Assembly (NCBI RefSeq): GCF_024171695.1
Contig: NZ_JAMTCF010000001.1
Span: 735,061 to 799,060, forward strand
DNA: 64,000 nt
From: Actinosynnema pretiosum
GTDB lineage: Bacteria; Actinomycetota; Actinomycetes; Mycobacteriales; Pseudonocardiaceae
Direction of reading: 5' to 3'
The notes under the pieces were generated by a model. The model saw only the letters and a list, made by a program, of their open reading frames with translations, was not told the DNA's origin and ran no database searches. A program made the translations under genes and the position numbers. Shown here piece by piece: positions 34,740 through 43,545 of the stretch. Numbering within the stretch: position 1 is the first letter of the stretch; each line of letters starts with the position of its first letter.

Positions 34740-35626
34740 CAGCCCAGCGCCCCCTCGGTGTCGCGGCGCAGCGCGAAGCGCTGGTACAGCAGGGCGAACG
34801 CGAAGCAGACCACGAACACCAGGACCGCGACGGCGCTGCCGTAGCCGATCTCGTAGCGCTTGAAGCCGTGGTCCACCAGGTAGGTCGCCATGGTGGTGGA
34901 GGCGTTCGCCGGACCGCCCAGGGTCATGATCCAGACCAGGTCGAACAGCTGGAGCGAGCCGATCACCGACAGGAACACCCAGATCCGGACGGTCGGGCCG
35001 AGCAGCGGCAGCAGCACGTGCCTGGTGGTCTGCCACGGACTCGCGCCGTCCAGCGCGGCGGCCTCGCGCAGCTCCTCGGGGATGCCCTGGAGCCCGGCCA
35101 GCAGCAGGATGATGCCGAAGCCGAGGTACTTCCAGGTGATCACGCCGAACAGGGTGTAGAACACCACCTCCGGGTCGGCGAGCCACTGCTGCACGAGGTC
35201 GCCGAGGCCGACCGCGCCGAGCACGCGGTCGGCGAACCCGCCGGGTTGCAGCACCATCAGCCACACCACGGCGGTGATCGCCTCGGACAGCACGTACGGG
35301 GCGAACACGATGGCGCGCAGGGCCGCCCGACCGCGCAGGCGGCGGTTCAGCAGCAGCGCGAGGCCGATGCTGAGCGGCAGCTGCACCGCGATCGACAGGA
35401 CCGCGATGACCGCGTTGTGCCAGAAGGCGTCCTGGAACACCTTCCCGGTCAGCGCGTCGGCGTAGTTGCGCCAGCCGACGAAGTCGGTGAGCGGGCCGAA
35501 GCCGTTCCAGTCGTAGGCGCTGTAGAAGCCCGCGATCGCCATGGGGGCCAGGACGAACAGCCCGAACAGCAGGAGCGCGGGGGTCAGCAGCAGCGCCAGT
35601 TCCAGCCTGCGCGCCACCGGCATCAC
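34739..35626 (-). CDS. carbohydrate ABC transporter permease, MalF type
   Basis: A 295-residue permease with six TM helices and the EAA loop ELREAAALDGASPWQTTRHV. Partner of the MalG-type permease. Its GTG (or the adjacent ATG) overlaps the binding-protein stop by GTGA (35623-35626). Confidence 0.92.
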   Translation of the reverse strand: MMPVARRLELALLLTPALLLFGLFVLAPMAIAGFYSAYDWNGFGPLTDFVGWRNYADALTGKVFQDAFWHNAVIAVLSIAVQLPLSIGLALLLNRRLRGRAALRAIVFAPYVLSEAITAVVWLMVLQPGGFADRVLGAVGLGDLVQQWLADPEVVFYTLFGVITWKYLGFGIILLLAGLQGIPEELREAAALDGASPWQTTRHVLLPLLGPTVRIWVFLSVIGSLQLFDLVWIMTLGGPANASTTMATYLVDHGFKRYEIGYGSAVAVLVFVVCFAFALLYQRFALRRDTEGALG

Positions 35627-36897
35627 TTCGCCCCGTCCGCCGCCTCGTTGACCGCGTCGACGATGCCCTGCGGCGAGCCCTGGCCCGCGAACAGGTTCGC
35701 GACGGCCTCGTTCAGCGCGGCGCCCACGTCGGTCGGGAAGGCCCGGTCGAAGTACATCTGCACGTACGGGGCGTTGCGGCCGTGCTCGGCCACGGTCTTG
35801 AGGTTCTCGGTCTTGAGCGCGCTGACGGCGGCCTCGTTGACCGGAAGGCCGGTGCCCGCCGCGGCGAGCTTGTTCTGGATCTCCGGGCCGGTCAGGTACT
35901 CCAGGAACTTCGCGCAGGCGTTGGCCGCGCGGGTGGTGCAGGAGAAGCCGTCACCGCCGCCGAGCACCGCGGCCGGGTCGCCCTGGCCGCCGGGGACGGT
36001 GGGGAACGGGAACCAGCCGACCTTGCCGTCCAGGTCCTTGTCCTCGGTGAGGGAGGACATGGTGCCGGGGTTCCAGTCGCCCTGGAGCTCCATCGCGGCC
36101 TTGCCGTTGGCGACCAGGCCAGCCGAGCTGCCCGCGCCCTGCTGGGCCGGGGTGCCGTTGAAGCCCTCCTGGAACGGCTCGGTCTCCAGGAAGTCCACCA
36201 GGTCCTGGCCCGCCTTGACCCAGCACGGGTCGTCCAGCTTGAGGTTCTTCACCGAGGACTCGATGGTCTGCTGCGAGCACTCGCGGACCGCGAAGTAGTT
36301 CCAGTAGAAGGCGTCCGGCCAGCGGTCCTTGCCGCCGACCGCGATCGGGGCGAGCCCGGCGGCCTTGAGCTTGGCGACGGCGCCGTTCAGCTCGGCGATC
36401 GTGGTGGGCGGGGTGGTGATCCCGGCCTGGGCGAACAGGTCCTCGCGGTACCAGAAGCCCACGACGTGCTGGGCGAACGGGACGCCGAGCTGGCGGCCGT
36501 CGACCTGCCAGCCCTTGGCGAAGTCGCCGATGGTGGAGATCCACGGCTTGCTGGCGTCGGTGATGTCGGCGAGCTTGCCTGAGGTGACCTGCGAGGCCAG
36601 GTCGCCGCCGCCCCACTGCTGGTAGACGTCCGGCGGGGTGGGCGACTGGAGCGCCAGGGGGATCTTGGTGGAGAAGCCCTCGTTCTGGATGGGCTGGGCC
36701 TCGATCGTGATGTCCGGGTTCTTGCCCTGGTAGTCGGTGATCACGTCCTGCCAGACCGTCTTGATCGGGTCGGACGTGCCGTTGTGCCACCAGGTGAGCG
36801 TGATCGGACCGGTGGGGTCCTGCGGGGCAGCCGGGCCGCCGCAGGAAGCGAGCAAGGCGAGCGCCGCCGCTGCGGCCAGTGCTCGGGGTAAGCGCAT
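35623..36897 (-). CDS. sugar-binding lipoprotein of ABC transporter
   Basis: A 424-residue extracellular solute-binding protein (family 1). A lipoprotein signal (MRLPRALAAAAALALLASC) has the lipidated Cys at residue 19. The mature protein shows TLTWWHNGTSDPIKTVW and later PTVPGGQGDPAAVLGGGDGF, typical of sugar binders such as CebE/NgcE-like proteins. The ATG at 36897 has AGGAG at the right distance. First gene of the importer operon, controlled most likely by the divergent LacI regulator. The sugar cannot be deduced. Confidence 0.92.
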   Translation of the reverse strand: MRLPRALAAAAALALLASCGGPAAPQDPTGPITLTWWHNGTSDPIKTVWQDVITDYQGKNPDITIEAQPIQNEGFSTKIPLALQSPTPPDVYQQWGGGDLASQVTSGKLADITDASKPWISTIGDFAKGWQVDGRQLGVPFAQHVVGFWYREDLFAQAGITTPPTTIAELNGAVAKLKAAGLAPIAVGGKDRWPDAFYWNYFAVRECSQQTIESSVKNLKLDDPCWVKAGQDLVDFLETEPFQEGFNGTPAQQGAGSSAGLVANGKAAMELQGDWNPGTMSSLTEDKDLDGKVGWFPFPTVPGGQGDPAAVLGGGDGFSCTTRAANACAKFLEYLTGPEIQNKLAAAGTGLPVNEAAVSALKTENLKTVAEHGRNAPYVQMYFDRAFPTDVGAALNEAVANLFAGQGSPQGIVDAVNEAADGAK

Positions 36898-36987
36898 GGG
36901 GGTCCACTCCTGACGTCGTCGGCCGAGTAGGACGTGCATGGGCTGAGCTGCCAGCGAGTCTGGCCCCAGGCAAAATCTCGTGTCAAT

Positions 36988-37001
36988 CGTTATCGATAAC
37001 G
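36988..37001. promoter_or_regulatory. LacI-family operator palindrome
   Basis: CGTTATCGATAACG is a perfect 14-base palindrome with a central CG, typical of LacI/GalR sites. It is the only such element between the divergent regulator and importer genes and sits where it would control both. Confidence 0.8.
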
Positions 37002-37011
37002 TTTTACTTCG

Positions 37012-37017
37012 GTAGTC
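37012..37017 (+). promoter_or_regulatory. -10 element of the LacI gene
   Basis: TAGTCT lies 8 bases before the GTG at 37026 with no ribosome-binding sequence between them, so the lacI-type transcript is probably leaderless; the operator lies just upstream of it. Confidence 0.45.
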
Positions 37018-37025
37018 TGCGGGAC

Positions 37026-38084
37026 GTGCAGCCCGGTCCCCGCGCCACCATCCGAGACGTCGCCGCGCGGGCGGGCGTGTCCGTGGCCACCGTGTCCAAG
37101 GTGATCAACCAGCGGCACGGGGTCGCCGCCGCGACGTCCGCGCGGGTCAGGGCGGTGATCGAGGAGCTCGGCTACGAGGCCAGCCTGGTGGCGCAGAGCC
37201 TGCGCAACCACCGGACCAACGTGATCGGGGTGCTGGTCGCGGACCTGGAGCCGTTCAGCACCGAGCTGCTCAAGGGCGCGGCGGGCGCGATCCGGGGCAG
37301 CGGGTACGAGCTGGTGGTGTACTCGGCGGGCGGCGACCAGGCGGGGTGGGAGAAGCGGTACCTGTCCCGGCTGAGCGGGACGCTGGTCGACGGGGCCGTG
37401 GTGGTCACCCCGGCGGTGGTGCTGGAGGGGCTGCCGGGCACGCCCGTGGTGGCCGTCGACCCGCACACCGGGCCGTCCAGGGTGCCGACGATCGACTCGG
37501 ACAACCTGCGCGGCGCGTGGGCCGCCACCTCGCACCTGCTGGCGCTGGGGCACCGGCGGATCGGGTTCCTGGCCGGGCGGCCGGACCTGCAGTCCGCGCA
37601 GCTGCGCGAGGCCGGGTGGCGGGGGGCGCTGGTCGAGGCCGGGGTGGCGGTGGACGAGTCGCTGGTGCGGGTCGGCGGGTACGACCCGGCGGTGTCGCTG
37701 GGGGTGGCGCGGGAGCTGCTGACGTCGGCGGACCGGCCGACGGCGGTGTTCGCGGCGAACGACCTGTCGGCGATCGCGACCGTGGAGGCGGCGCGCGGGC
37801 TGGGGTTGCGGGTGCCCGAGGACCTGTCGGTGGTGGGGTTCGACAACCTGCCGGACTCGGCGCTGTGCACGCCGCCGCTGACCACGGTGGACCAGCCGAT
37901 CCAGGAGATGGGGCGGCGGGCGATCGAGTGGTTGATCGCGCTGATCCGGGGTGAGGGCGGGGGCGGGGAGCACCACCTGACGCTGGAGACGCGGTTGGTG
38001 GTGCGGGGGTCGACCGGGCCGGTGGTCGAGGGTGCTGGGGGCGGGGGCGCGGCGGCTGGCGGGGGCGCTGCGGTCAGCGGGTGA
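37026..38084 (+). CDS. LacI family transcriptional regulator
   Basis: A 352-residue repressor. Its N-terminal helix-turn-helix (TIRDVAARAGVSVATVSKVI) and hinge helix (VAQSLR) are followed by a periplasmic-binding-protein-like sugar sensor (NVIGVLVADLEPFSTELL onward). It presumably represses the adjacent sugar importer and itself through the 36988 palindrome until the sugar or a derivative binds. The C-terminal 20 residues are Gly/Ala low-complexity and overlap the convergent gene by 11 bases. Confidence 0.92.
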   Translation: MQPGPRATIRDVAARAGVSVATVSKVINQRHGVAAATSARVRAVIEELGYEASLVAQSLRNHRTNVIGVLVADLEPFSTELLKGAAGAIRGSGYELVVYSAGGDQAGWEKRYLSRLSGTLVDGAVVVTPAVVLEGLPGTPVVAVDPHTGPSRVPTIDSDNLRGAWAATSHLLALGHRRIGFLAGRPDLQSAQLREAGWRGALVEAGVAVDESLVRVGGYDPAVSLGVARELLTSADRPTAVFAANDLSAIATVEAARGLGLRVPEDLSVVGFDNLPDSALCTPPLTTVDQPIQEMGRRAIEWLIALIRGEGGGGEHHLTLETRLVVRGSTGPVVEGAGGGGAAAGGGAAVSG

Positions 38085-38676
38085 GCTGCCTCGGCAGGCA
38101 GTCGGCGGTGGGCAGGCCGAGGTCGGCGCACCAGGCCGTGACGGCGGCGGAGTCGGCGAACGGGCCGGGGTGGTAGCCGACCAGGTAGCCGGGGCGCAGT
38201 GCGGAGTAGTCGGAGCTGAGCAGCACGGGGATGTCGGACCCGGTGCGCAGCGAGAACTCCAGCAGGCGGGCTTCCAGCACGCTCGGCGGCTGGTCCACGG
38301 CCACCGAGAACAGTTGCGCCACCCAGCGGCCGTCCAGGTCGTCGGGGGCGGGGGTGTCGAGGGGCGGGATCGGCTCGACCGGCTGCTCGGGGGTGTTCGG
38401 CGGCGCGGTGGTGGTGGTGGTGGTGGTGGCGCTGACAGCGGTGGTGGGGGACGGCGTCGGCTCGGCCGTGCTCGGCTCGGACGCGCCGGTCGTGGTGGTC
38501 CCGGCTGTCGCCTCGGCGTTGGACGCCGCCACACCCGACGCGGCGCCTGCCCGGCCCGGCAGGACGTCGTCGTGGCCCAGGAGCGCGATCAGGCCCACCG
38601 CCAGGCACGGCAGCACCAGCAGTGCGGTGGTCGCCGCGCTCTTCGCGCGTCCTCCGGTCATCCTCGCCCGCCCCAC
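38074..38676 (-). CDS. membrane-anchored protein with Thr/Pro linker
   Basis: A 200-residue protein: a short cytoplasmic start, one TM helix (TALLVLPCLAVGLIALLG), a long Ala/Thr/Pro/Glu-rich linker with a run of threonines, and an extracytoplasmic domain of about 90 residues (LDGRWVAQLFSV...) with two Cys. The YLVGYHPGPFADSAAVTAWC pattern recalls SPOR-like or tubuloid peptidoglycan-associated domains, but I cannot assign it. A GGGGGAG seven bases before the GTG at 38676 supports the start. It overlaps lacI tail to tail. Confidence 0.7.
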   Translation of the reverse strand: MGRARMTGGRAKSAATTALLVLPCLAVGLIALLGHDDVLPGRAGAASGVAASNAEATAGTTTTGASEPSTAEPTPSPTTAVSATTTTTTTAPPNTPEQPVEPIPPLDTPAPDDLDGRWVAQLFSVAVDQPPSVLEARLLEFSLRTGSDIPVLLSSDYSALRPGYLVGYHPGPFADSAAVTAWCADLGLPTADCLPRQLTR

Positions 38677-38927
38677 CGCGCCACTCCCCCGACCTGTCGC
38701 CCCGGTTGCCCGTGCCAGTGGGTTCGCGGGAGGCGGGGGCGGTGTTAGCGGGCTCGGATCCGGTACCCGCCGAACGGGCTACCGGTGGCGCGGGCGAGGT
38801 CGGCTGATGCGGGAGGCGCGGCCCCGACCGGTCAGCGAGTCCGAGGCCGGTCGGGCGAGCGCGGAGGTCGGGACGCGCGATTGTCCCGGTGAGGAGGATG
38901 GGATGACCACGACGAGGAGGAGCCGCC

Positions 38928-40574
38928 ATGCTCGACGAGCTCGCGGACGAGACTCGCAGGCCACCGGCACGCCGTCCCGCGCAGGCCGGGGGCGTGGCGG
39001 AGCCGGTGGTCGTTCCCGCTCCAGGTCCGGCGCGGCCGAGACCGCTGAGCCCCGCGCACTTCAGCGCGCTCCAGCGGGTCGTGGGCAACCGGCGGGCCGG
39101 GATGGCGCTGGCGGGCGCCCCGGTCCAGCGGCTCGCGGTCCAGCGGCTCGCGGTGACGACGGCGCCCGAGGACGATCGGACCTACGCCAGGTCCGACGAC
39201 CACCGGGTGGTCACCGGCCTGGACAACCCGAACCACGAACTCCTCGTGGCGGACACCGGCGCGATCGGCGAGATCAACACGGCCATCCGGGACTCACCGC
39301 TGGCAGTCGTGCCCGGCGCGAAGCGCACGCTGTTCACCACCGGGATGACCGAGGTCCGCCTCGCCTACTCGTCAGCGCGACGGCCCGCCGAGGCGCGCGG
39401 GCACTGGCAGCCGCGGCCCTTCTCGCAGGGAGTGCCGGAGAACCTGCAAGCCCGGTACGAGAAGCACATCCTCCCCAACATCATCGCCTACCGGACGACC
39501 ATCCGCGCCAACGCGCTGAACGAGATGTACGCCGAGAAGTTGACGTTGGCGTCCACCTGCGGGATCGCGACGCGCCTGGAGGAGCTGAGCGGGTCGCTCG
39601 GCAGGTTCCGCAACGTCGTGGCCGCGGAACTGGCGGGCAGGGGCGACTTCCCCGGCGAGGTCCACGAGCTGACCCGGTCCGCGCTGGACGTCCTCATCGA
39701 GGTCGAGTCGGCGCTGGCCGAGGAGAGCGTGACGAAGGCCAGGCTCCGCTACGCCGCCACCAGCATGTCCGAACTGCCGTTCTTCAGCGCGCGGAACGTC
39801 CCCCCGTCGCTGGTGCGGCTCGCCCTGCGCGTTCACCGGGAAGTGACCGCGTTGTCCGAGCTGGTCCCCGAGGCCCCGCTGTCGCTGCTGCCGTTCCAGG
39901 TCTACAACTTCAACCGGCAACTGCTCGGACAACTGCACACGCCGGACAACGTCGCGCTCTACCGCGCGTGCGACGTGCAGGCGTCGACCCTGCTGGGCAA
40001 CTCGCTGACCGAGAAGAACGCGCACCGGCTCAAGACCTACAACACGGGCAACGGCAAGGACTTCCACTACGCCACCAAGATCCTCAGTTCCGGCGCGGAC
40101 TGGGTCAGCCTGGAGCACTTCGCCGCCTCCCAGCGCGAGAGGAGGATCAGCGGGCTCGGCGACGGCGACATGTTCAAGAACCTCGACCACACCTGGCAGT
40201 TCCTGATGATGGGCACCAGCGGAAGCGGGGCGCGGCGGTCCACCGAGGACGAGGACAGGTACTTCGAGAGGTACACGAGGATCGTGTACTACCTGGACAA
40301 CCTGGTGGAGCACGAACGGGGCGGCTTCAGCACCGCGCTGCGCGACCGGATCGCCGATCGCGGCGGGACAACCCACGTCCAGCTCTCCAGTTCGAGCCAG
40401 CTCGCCAACGTCATGGGGTGGCGCGCCTTCTACCGGAAGGTCGCGGACCGGGCCGAGGAGAACCGGCTGATCGACCTGATCGTCGCGATGGAGAAGGCGG
40501 TCGGCGCCGACGAGGTCAGCCCGCTGCAGGCGGCCCTCCGCTCCTGGGACGACCTGGTCAAGGAGATCGGCTGA
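38928..40574 (+). CDS. protein with eCIS-cargo-like N-terminus
   Basis: A 548-residue protein. The first 80 residues are disordered and contain FSALQRVVGNRRAGMAL (45-61) followed by repeated VQR (66-68, 71-73). Such an LQR-x2-GN-(R/A)A...VQR tract is common at the N-terminus of actinobacterial and other proteins encoded with extracellular contractile injection systems, and is often joined to DUF4157 or toxin domains. The remaining 460 residues are mostly helical with a Ser/Gly-rich loop (FLMMGTSGSG) and match no domain I know. No sheath, tube or baseplate genes are in the window. ATG with GGAGGAG upstream. Confidence 0.65.
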   Translation: MLDELADETRRPPARRPAQAGGVAEPVVVPAPGPARPRPLSPAHFSALQRVVGNRRAGMALAGAPVQRLAVQRLAVTTAPEDDRTYARSDDHRVVTGLDNPNHELLVADTGAIGEINTAIRDSPLAVVPGAKRTLFTTGMTEVRLAYSSARRPAEARGHWQPRPFSQGVPENLQARYEKHILPNIIAYRTTIRANALNEMYAEKLTLASTCGIATRLEELSGSLGRFRNVVAAELAGRGDFPGEVHELTRSALDVLIEVESALAEESVTKARLRYAATSMSELPFFSARNVPPSLVRLALRVHREVTALSELVPEAPLSLLPFQVYNFNRQLLGQLHTPDNVALYRACDVQASTLLGNSLTEKNAHRLKTYNTGNGKDFHYATKILSSGADWVSLEHFAASQRERRISGLGDGDMFKNLDHTWQFLMMGTSGSGARRSTEDEDRYFERYTRIVYYLDNLVEHERGGFSTALRDRIADRGGTTHVQLSSSSQLANVMGWRAFYRKVADRAEENRLIDLIVAMEKAVGADEVSPLQAALRSWDDLVKEIG

Positions 40575-40575
40575 C

Positions 40576-40601
40576 CCCGCGCGGGCGCCTACCCGCGCGG
40601 G
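40576..40601. terminator. terminator between convergent genes
   Basis: CCCGCGCGGG (40576-40585) and its copy at 40592-40601 form a 10-bp stem with a 6-base loop two bases after the stop of the eCIS-like gene. Confidence 0.7.
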
Positions 40602-40610
40602 ACCTCTGGC

Positions 40611-41456
40611 TCAGTCCTCCTCGACCGGCTCGTGCGCGGTCTCCTCCGGGCGGCCCTCGCGCCAGTAGCCGCAGAAGTAGACGCGCTTGCGGTCGACGCC
40701 CAGGTCCTTCACCAGGTGCCTGCGCAGGCCGCGCACCAGGCTCGACTCGCCCGCGAGCCACGCGTAGCCGGGGCCGTCGGGGACGCCCTCGGCGCGGATC
40801 GCGTCCAGCAGCGGGACGTCGGCGCCGCGCACCAGCCAGGTCGTGTCGACCTCGCCCTCGGTGCGCCACTCCTGGCGGTCGCTCGCGCTCGGGACCTCCA
40901 GGACCACCCGCGCGCGCACGCCCTTCGGCAGGGACTCCACGATGCCGCCGATCGCGGGCAGCGCGGTCTCGTCGCCGACGATCAGCTGCCAGGTGGAGTC
41001 GGCGGGCGGGGCGTAGTCGGCGCCCATGCGCGCCGGGTTCTCCGGGACGTGGTGGGCGTTCGGGGCGAGGATGACCGTCCGGTCGCCGACCGAGGCCTTG
41101 CCCGCCCAGGTGGACGCGGGGCCGGTGTCGCCGTGGCGGACGAAGTCGATGTCGACCTGGCCCTGGCGCACCGCGCGCAGCGTGTAGGTGCGCATCGCCG
41201 GGCGCTCGCGGTCGGGCAGCTCGCGGAAGCGGGTGTACCAGTCGGCCCCGGTGGGCACGGTCAGGCCGACCTGGCCGGACTTCGGGAAGAACAGCTTGAT
41301 CCGCTGGTCGGGGCCCCAGGTGCGCACGTCGCGCAGCGCGGGGCCGCCGAAGGTCACCCGCACCATGCTGGGGCCGAGTGCCTTCGTGGCCAGCACCTCG
41401 GCGTCGAAGTGCTGGAACGGTTCCGTCGTCGGGCTCACCACGACCTCTGCTGCCAT
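40611..41456 (-). CDS. siderophore-interacting protein (FAD ferric reductase)
   Basis: A 281-residue cytoplasmic flavoprotein of the ViuB/SIP family, which reduces imported ferric-siderophore complexes to release iron. It shows the FAD-binding MRTYTLRAVRQG and the substrate/NAD(P)H region, ending AGESSLVRGLRRHLVKDLGVDRKRVYFCGYWREG, diagnostic of the family. The ATG at 41456 is preceded by an iron box, so the gene should be repressed by an IdeR/DmdR protein when iron is ample. Confidence 0.93.
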   Translation of the reverse strand: MAAEVVVSPTTEPFQHFDAEVLATKALGPSMVRVTFGGPALRDVRTWGPDQRIKLFFPKSGQVGLTVPTGADWYTRFRELPDRERPAMRTYTLRAVRQGQVDIDFVRHGDTGPASTWAGKASVGDRTVILAPNAHHVPENPARMGADYAPPADSTWQLIVGDETALPAIGGIVESLPKGVRARVVLEVPSASDRQEWRTEGEVDTTWLVRGADVPLLDAIRAEGVPDGPGYAWLAGESSLVRGLRRHLVKDLGVDRKRVYFCGYWREGRPEETAHEPVEED

Positions 41457-41461
41457 GAGCC

Positions 41462-41480
41462 TTAGGCTAGCCTCACCTAT
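41462..41480. promoter_or_regulatory. IdeR/DmdR iron box
   Basis: TTAGGCTAGCCTCACCTAT matches the iron-box consensus TTAGGTTAGSCTAACCTAA at 16 of 19 positions. It begins only 6 bases before the SIP start codon and covers the AAGG ribosome site, so bound regulator would block transcription at or just before initiation. Confidence 0.85.
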
Positions 41481-41582
41481 TACCGAATGGAGTAACCGGG
41501 GGCGGCGAATGCCACCGGAGGTGGGTCCCGGTGGCCGCGTCCGGGTGCGGATCACCCGAACGCGGCAGCGGGAACCCGCAGG

Positions 41583-42440
41583 TCAGGCGGTCTTCGCCAG
41601 CAGGTCCGCGAACCGGTCCAGCGCCTCGGACGGCTCGTCCACCACGTACGACAGGTCGACGAACAGGTCGTCGAACCCGGCCTGCGCCGAGGCCAGCGCG
41701 GTGTCCGCGATGGCGCCGATCGGGGTGTCGCGGGCGGCGTTCAGGCGGAGCACGGCGGGGGTTCCCGCGCCGATCTGCTCGCGGGCGCGCGCCAGCGGGG
41801 CCGGGTCCTGCGCGGTGGCCCCGACCTGCAGGACCGGCAACCACCCCGCGCCGCGCCGGGCGATGCGCTGGAACGCGACCTTCGAGAAGCCGCCCAGGTG
41901 CACCGGGGGCTTGCGCGCGGGCTTGAGGTCCACGTAGCCCGCCGGGACCGAGTAGTGCTCGCCCTCGTGGGCCAGGACGTCGGCGGTCCAGGCCTGGTCG
42001 AGGAGGTCGAGGGCCTCGTCGAAGCGCGCGCCCCTGCCCTCCCACGGGACGCCGGACGCCCGGTACTCGTCGGGCGACCAGCCGATGCCGAAGCCGGGCA
42101 GCAGCCTGCCGGAGCTGAGCACGTCGATCGTGGTGAGCAGGCGCGCGAGGGCCACCGGCTGGTACCAGGGCAGGTTGAGCACGCTGCTGCCGAGGGTGGC
42201 GGTGGAGGTGTGCGTGGCGACGGCCGCGAGGAGCGCGAACGGGTCGAGCACGCGGCGGAACTCGACCGGGATGTCGTCGCCGCCCGCGTAGCCGACGACG
42301 GGGTCGGCGGGTGCGTAGAGGCGGTCTGCGACCCAGAGGCTGGCCGCGCCGAGGCGCTCGGCCTCGACCGCGAAGGGGACGATCTCGTCCACGCGCCTGC
42401 TCTGGGGGCCGAACTGGGGTAACGCGATACCGATTCGCAT
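41583..42440 (-). CDS. LLM class F420- or flavin-dependent oxidoreductase
   Basis: A 285-residue luciferase-like monooxygenase (TIM-barrel). It has MRIGIALPQFGP, the cofactor-strand LWVADRLYAP, LGSSVLNLPWYQPVALARLLTTIDVLSSGRLLPGFGIGW, and the C-terminal INDFV-like FDDLFVDLSYV. The GxGxGW-type motif and actinomycete origin favour coenzyme F420, but FMN is possible. Substrate unknown. Stands alone between a convergent-free upstream repeat and the SIP promoter. Confidence 0.9.
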   Translation of the reverse strand: MRIGIALPQFGPQSRRVDEIVPFAVEAERLGAASLWVADRLYAPADPVVGYAGGDDIPVEFRRVLDPFALLAAVATHTSTATLGSSVLNLPWYQPVALARLLTTIDVLSSGRLLPGFGIGWSPDEYRASGVPWEGRGARFDEALDLLDQAWTADVLAHEGEHYSVPAGYVDLKPARKPPVHLGGFSKVAFQRIARRGAGWLPVLQVGATAQDPAPLARAREQIGAGTPAVLRLNAARDTPIGAIADTALASAQAGFDDLFVDLSYVVDEPSEALDRFADLLAKTA

Positions 42441-42536
42441 GTGTGGATCAACGCGGGGAGGGGGCTTGAGCTTCCGGGTGACGGGGGTGTTGTCCGGAAC
42501 CGGTCACGGGGGTCACCGCGCCCGTCGTGCCCGTGC

Positions 42537-42592
42537 CCGTGGTCACCGTGCCTGTGGTCACCGCGCCCGTGGTCACCGCGCCCGGTCGTGGG
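42537..42592. repeat. 18-bp tandem repeat
   Basis: About three units of CCCGTGGTCACCGYG type lie between the LLM gene and the GlsB gene. Non-coding. Confidence 0.7.
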
Positions 42593-42714
42593 GAGCACGA
42601 CCGGGCGCGCGCGGCCGGTTCGCACCGGGCGCGCGCCCGGCCTGCCGGTCGGCGCGGCCTGGGATCCGCGTCGACCGGGACCTGGGGACCCCCTGAGGGG
42701 TCAGCGCAGGCGGA

Positions 42715-42987
42715 TCAGCGCAGGCTCCGCCTGCCGTAGGCGCCGGCCGCGACGCCGACGCCGACCACGGACAGGGCGAGCTGGATGCAGAACTCGACCC
42801 AGTCGAAGCCCCTCGTGTCGCCGATCCCGGCGGCGTCGGCGACGAGCGTGCCGAGGAACGCGGCCAGGATGCCGACGACGATCGTCAGCCAGATGGGGAT
42901 GTCCTGCTTCCCCGGCCGGATCAGCCTGCCCAGCACGCCGATGACCAGACCGACGAAGAGCGCGCCGATGACGCTGCTGAAGCCCAC
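42715..42987 (-). CDS. GlsB/YeaQ/YmgE family membrane protein
   Basis: A 90-residue protein with three TM segments: SSVIGALFVGLVIGVLGRLI with the family motif GRLIRPGKQ, then IPIWLTIVVGILAAFLGTLVA and a third near the C-terminus. This transglycosylase-associated-type family is general-stress induced; molecular role unknown. The GTG start has AGGAGGAGCGGAA immediately upstream. Divergent from the S4-domain gene. Confidence 0.9.
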   Translation of the reverse strand: MGFSSVIGALFVGLVIGVLGRLIRPGKQDIPIWLTIVVGILAAFLGTLVADAAGIGDTRGFDWVEFCIQLALSVVGVGVAAGAYGRRSLR

Positions 42988-43137
42988 TTCCGCTCCTCCT
43001 GGTTTCGTGGTGGACCACTGGTACCCGTTCCGCGCCGCGCTCACGCTTCCACTCCGCCGCAGCGCCGTGACCAGCCCGTTCGGCGGCGTGCGGCGGGTGG
43101 TTCCCGCTTCCGGCGCGGTTGCCGGGATGATGGGGGG

Positions 43138-43503
43138 ATGGAGTCCACCCGCGTGGACCGCTGGCTGTGGGCGGTCCGGTTGACCAAGACCCGCCCGGAC
43201 GCGGCGGACGCCTGCCGGGGCGGGCACGTGCGCGTCAACGACCGGCCCGCCAAGCCCGCCACCGTGGTCGTGCCCGGTGACCAGGTGCGCGCTCGGGTGA
43301 ACGGGGTCAACCGGGTGGTCGAGGTGGTGCGGGTGATCCAGAAGCGGGTCGGGGCCGAGGCGGCGTCCACGTGCTTCATCGACCGCACGCCCAAGCCGCC
43401 GCCGGAGGCCGCCGTCCAGATCGCGCACCGCGACCGGGGGGCCGGTCGTCCCACGAAGCGGGAACGGCGGGAGATCGACCGGTTCCGCGGTGGCAGGCTG
43501 TGA
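43138..43503 (+). CDS. S4-domain RNA-binding protein (HslR-like)
   Basis: A 121-residue protein with an N-terminal S4 domain (RVDRWLWAVRLTKTRPDAADACRGGHVRVND, then a KPATVVVPGDQV strand) and a basic tail (RPTKRERREIDRF). It is like E. coli Hsp15, which binds nascent-chain-bearing 50S subunits after failed translation. The family fits a ribosome-rescue role. Confidence 0.9.
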   Translation: MESTRVDRWLWAVRLTKTRPDAADACRGGHVRVNDRPAKPATVVVPGDQVRARVNGVNRVVEVVRVIQKRVGAEAASTCFIDRTPKPPPEAAVQIAHRDRGAGRPTKRERREIDRFRGGRL

Positions 43504-43545
43504 TCGGGACGCGGTGAGCGCGGCCCCACGGGTCCGCTGGGGACC

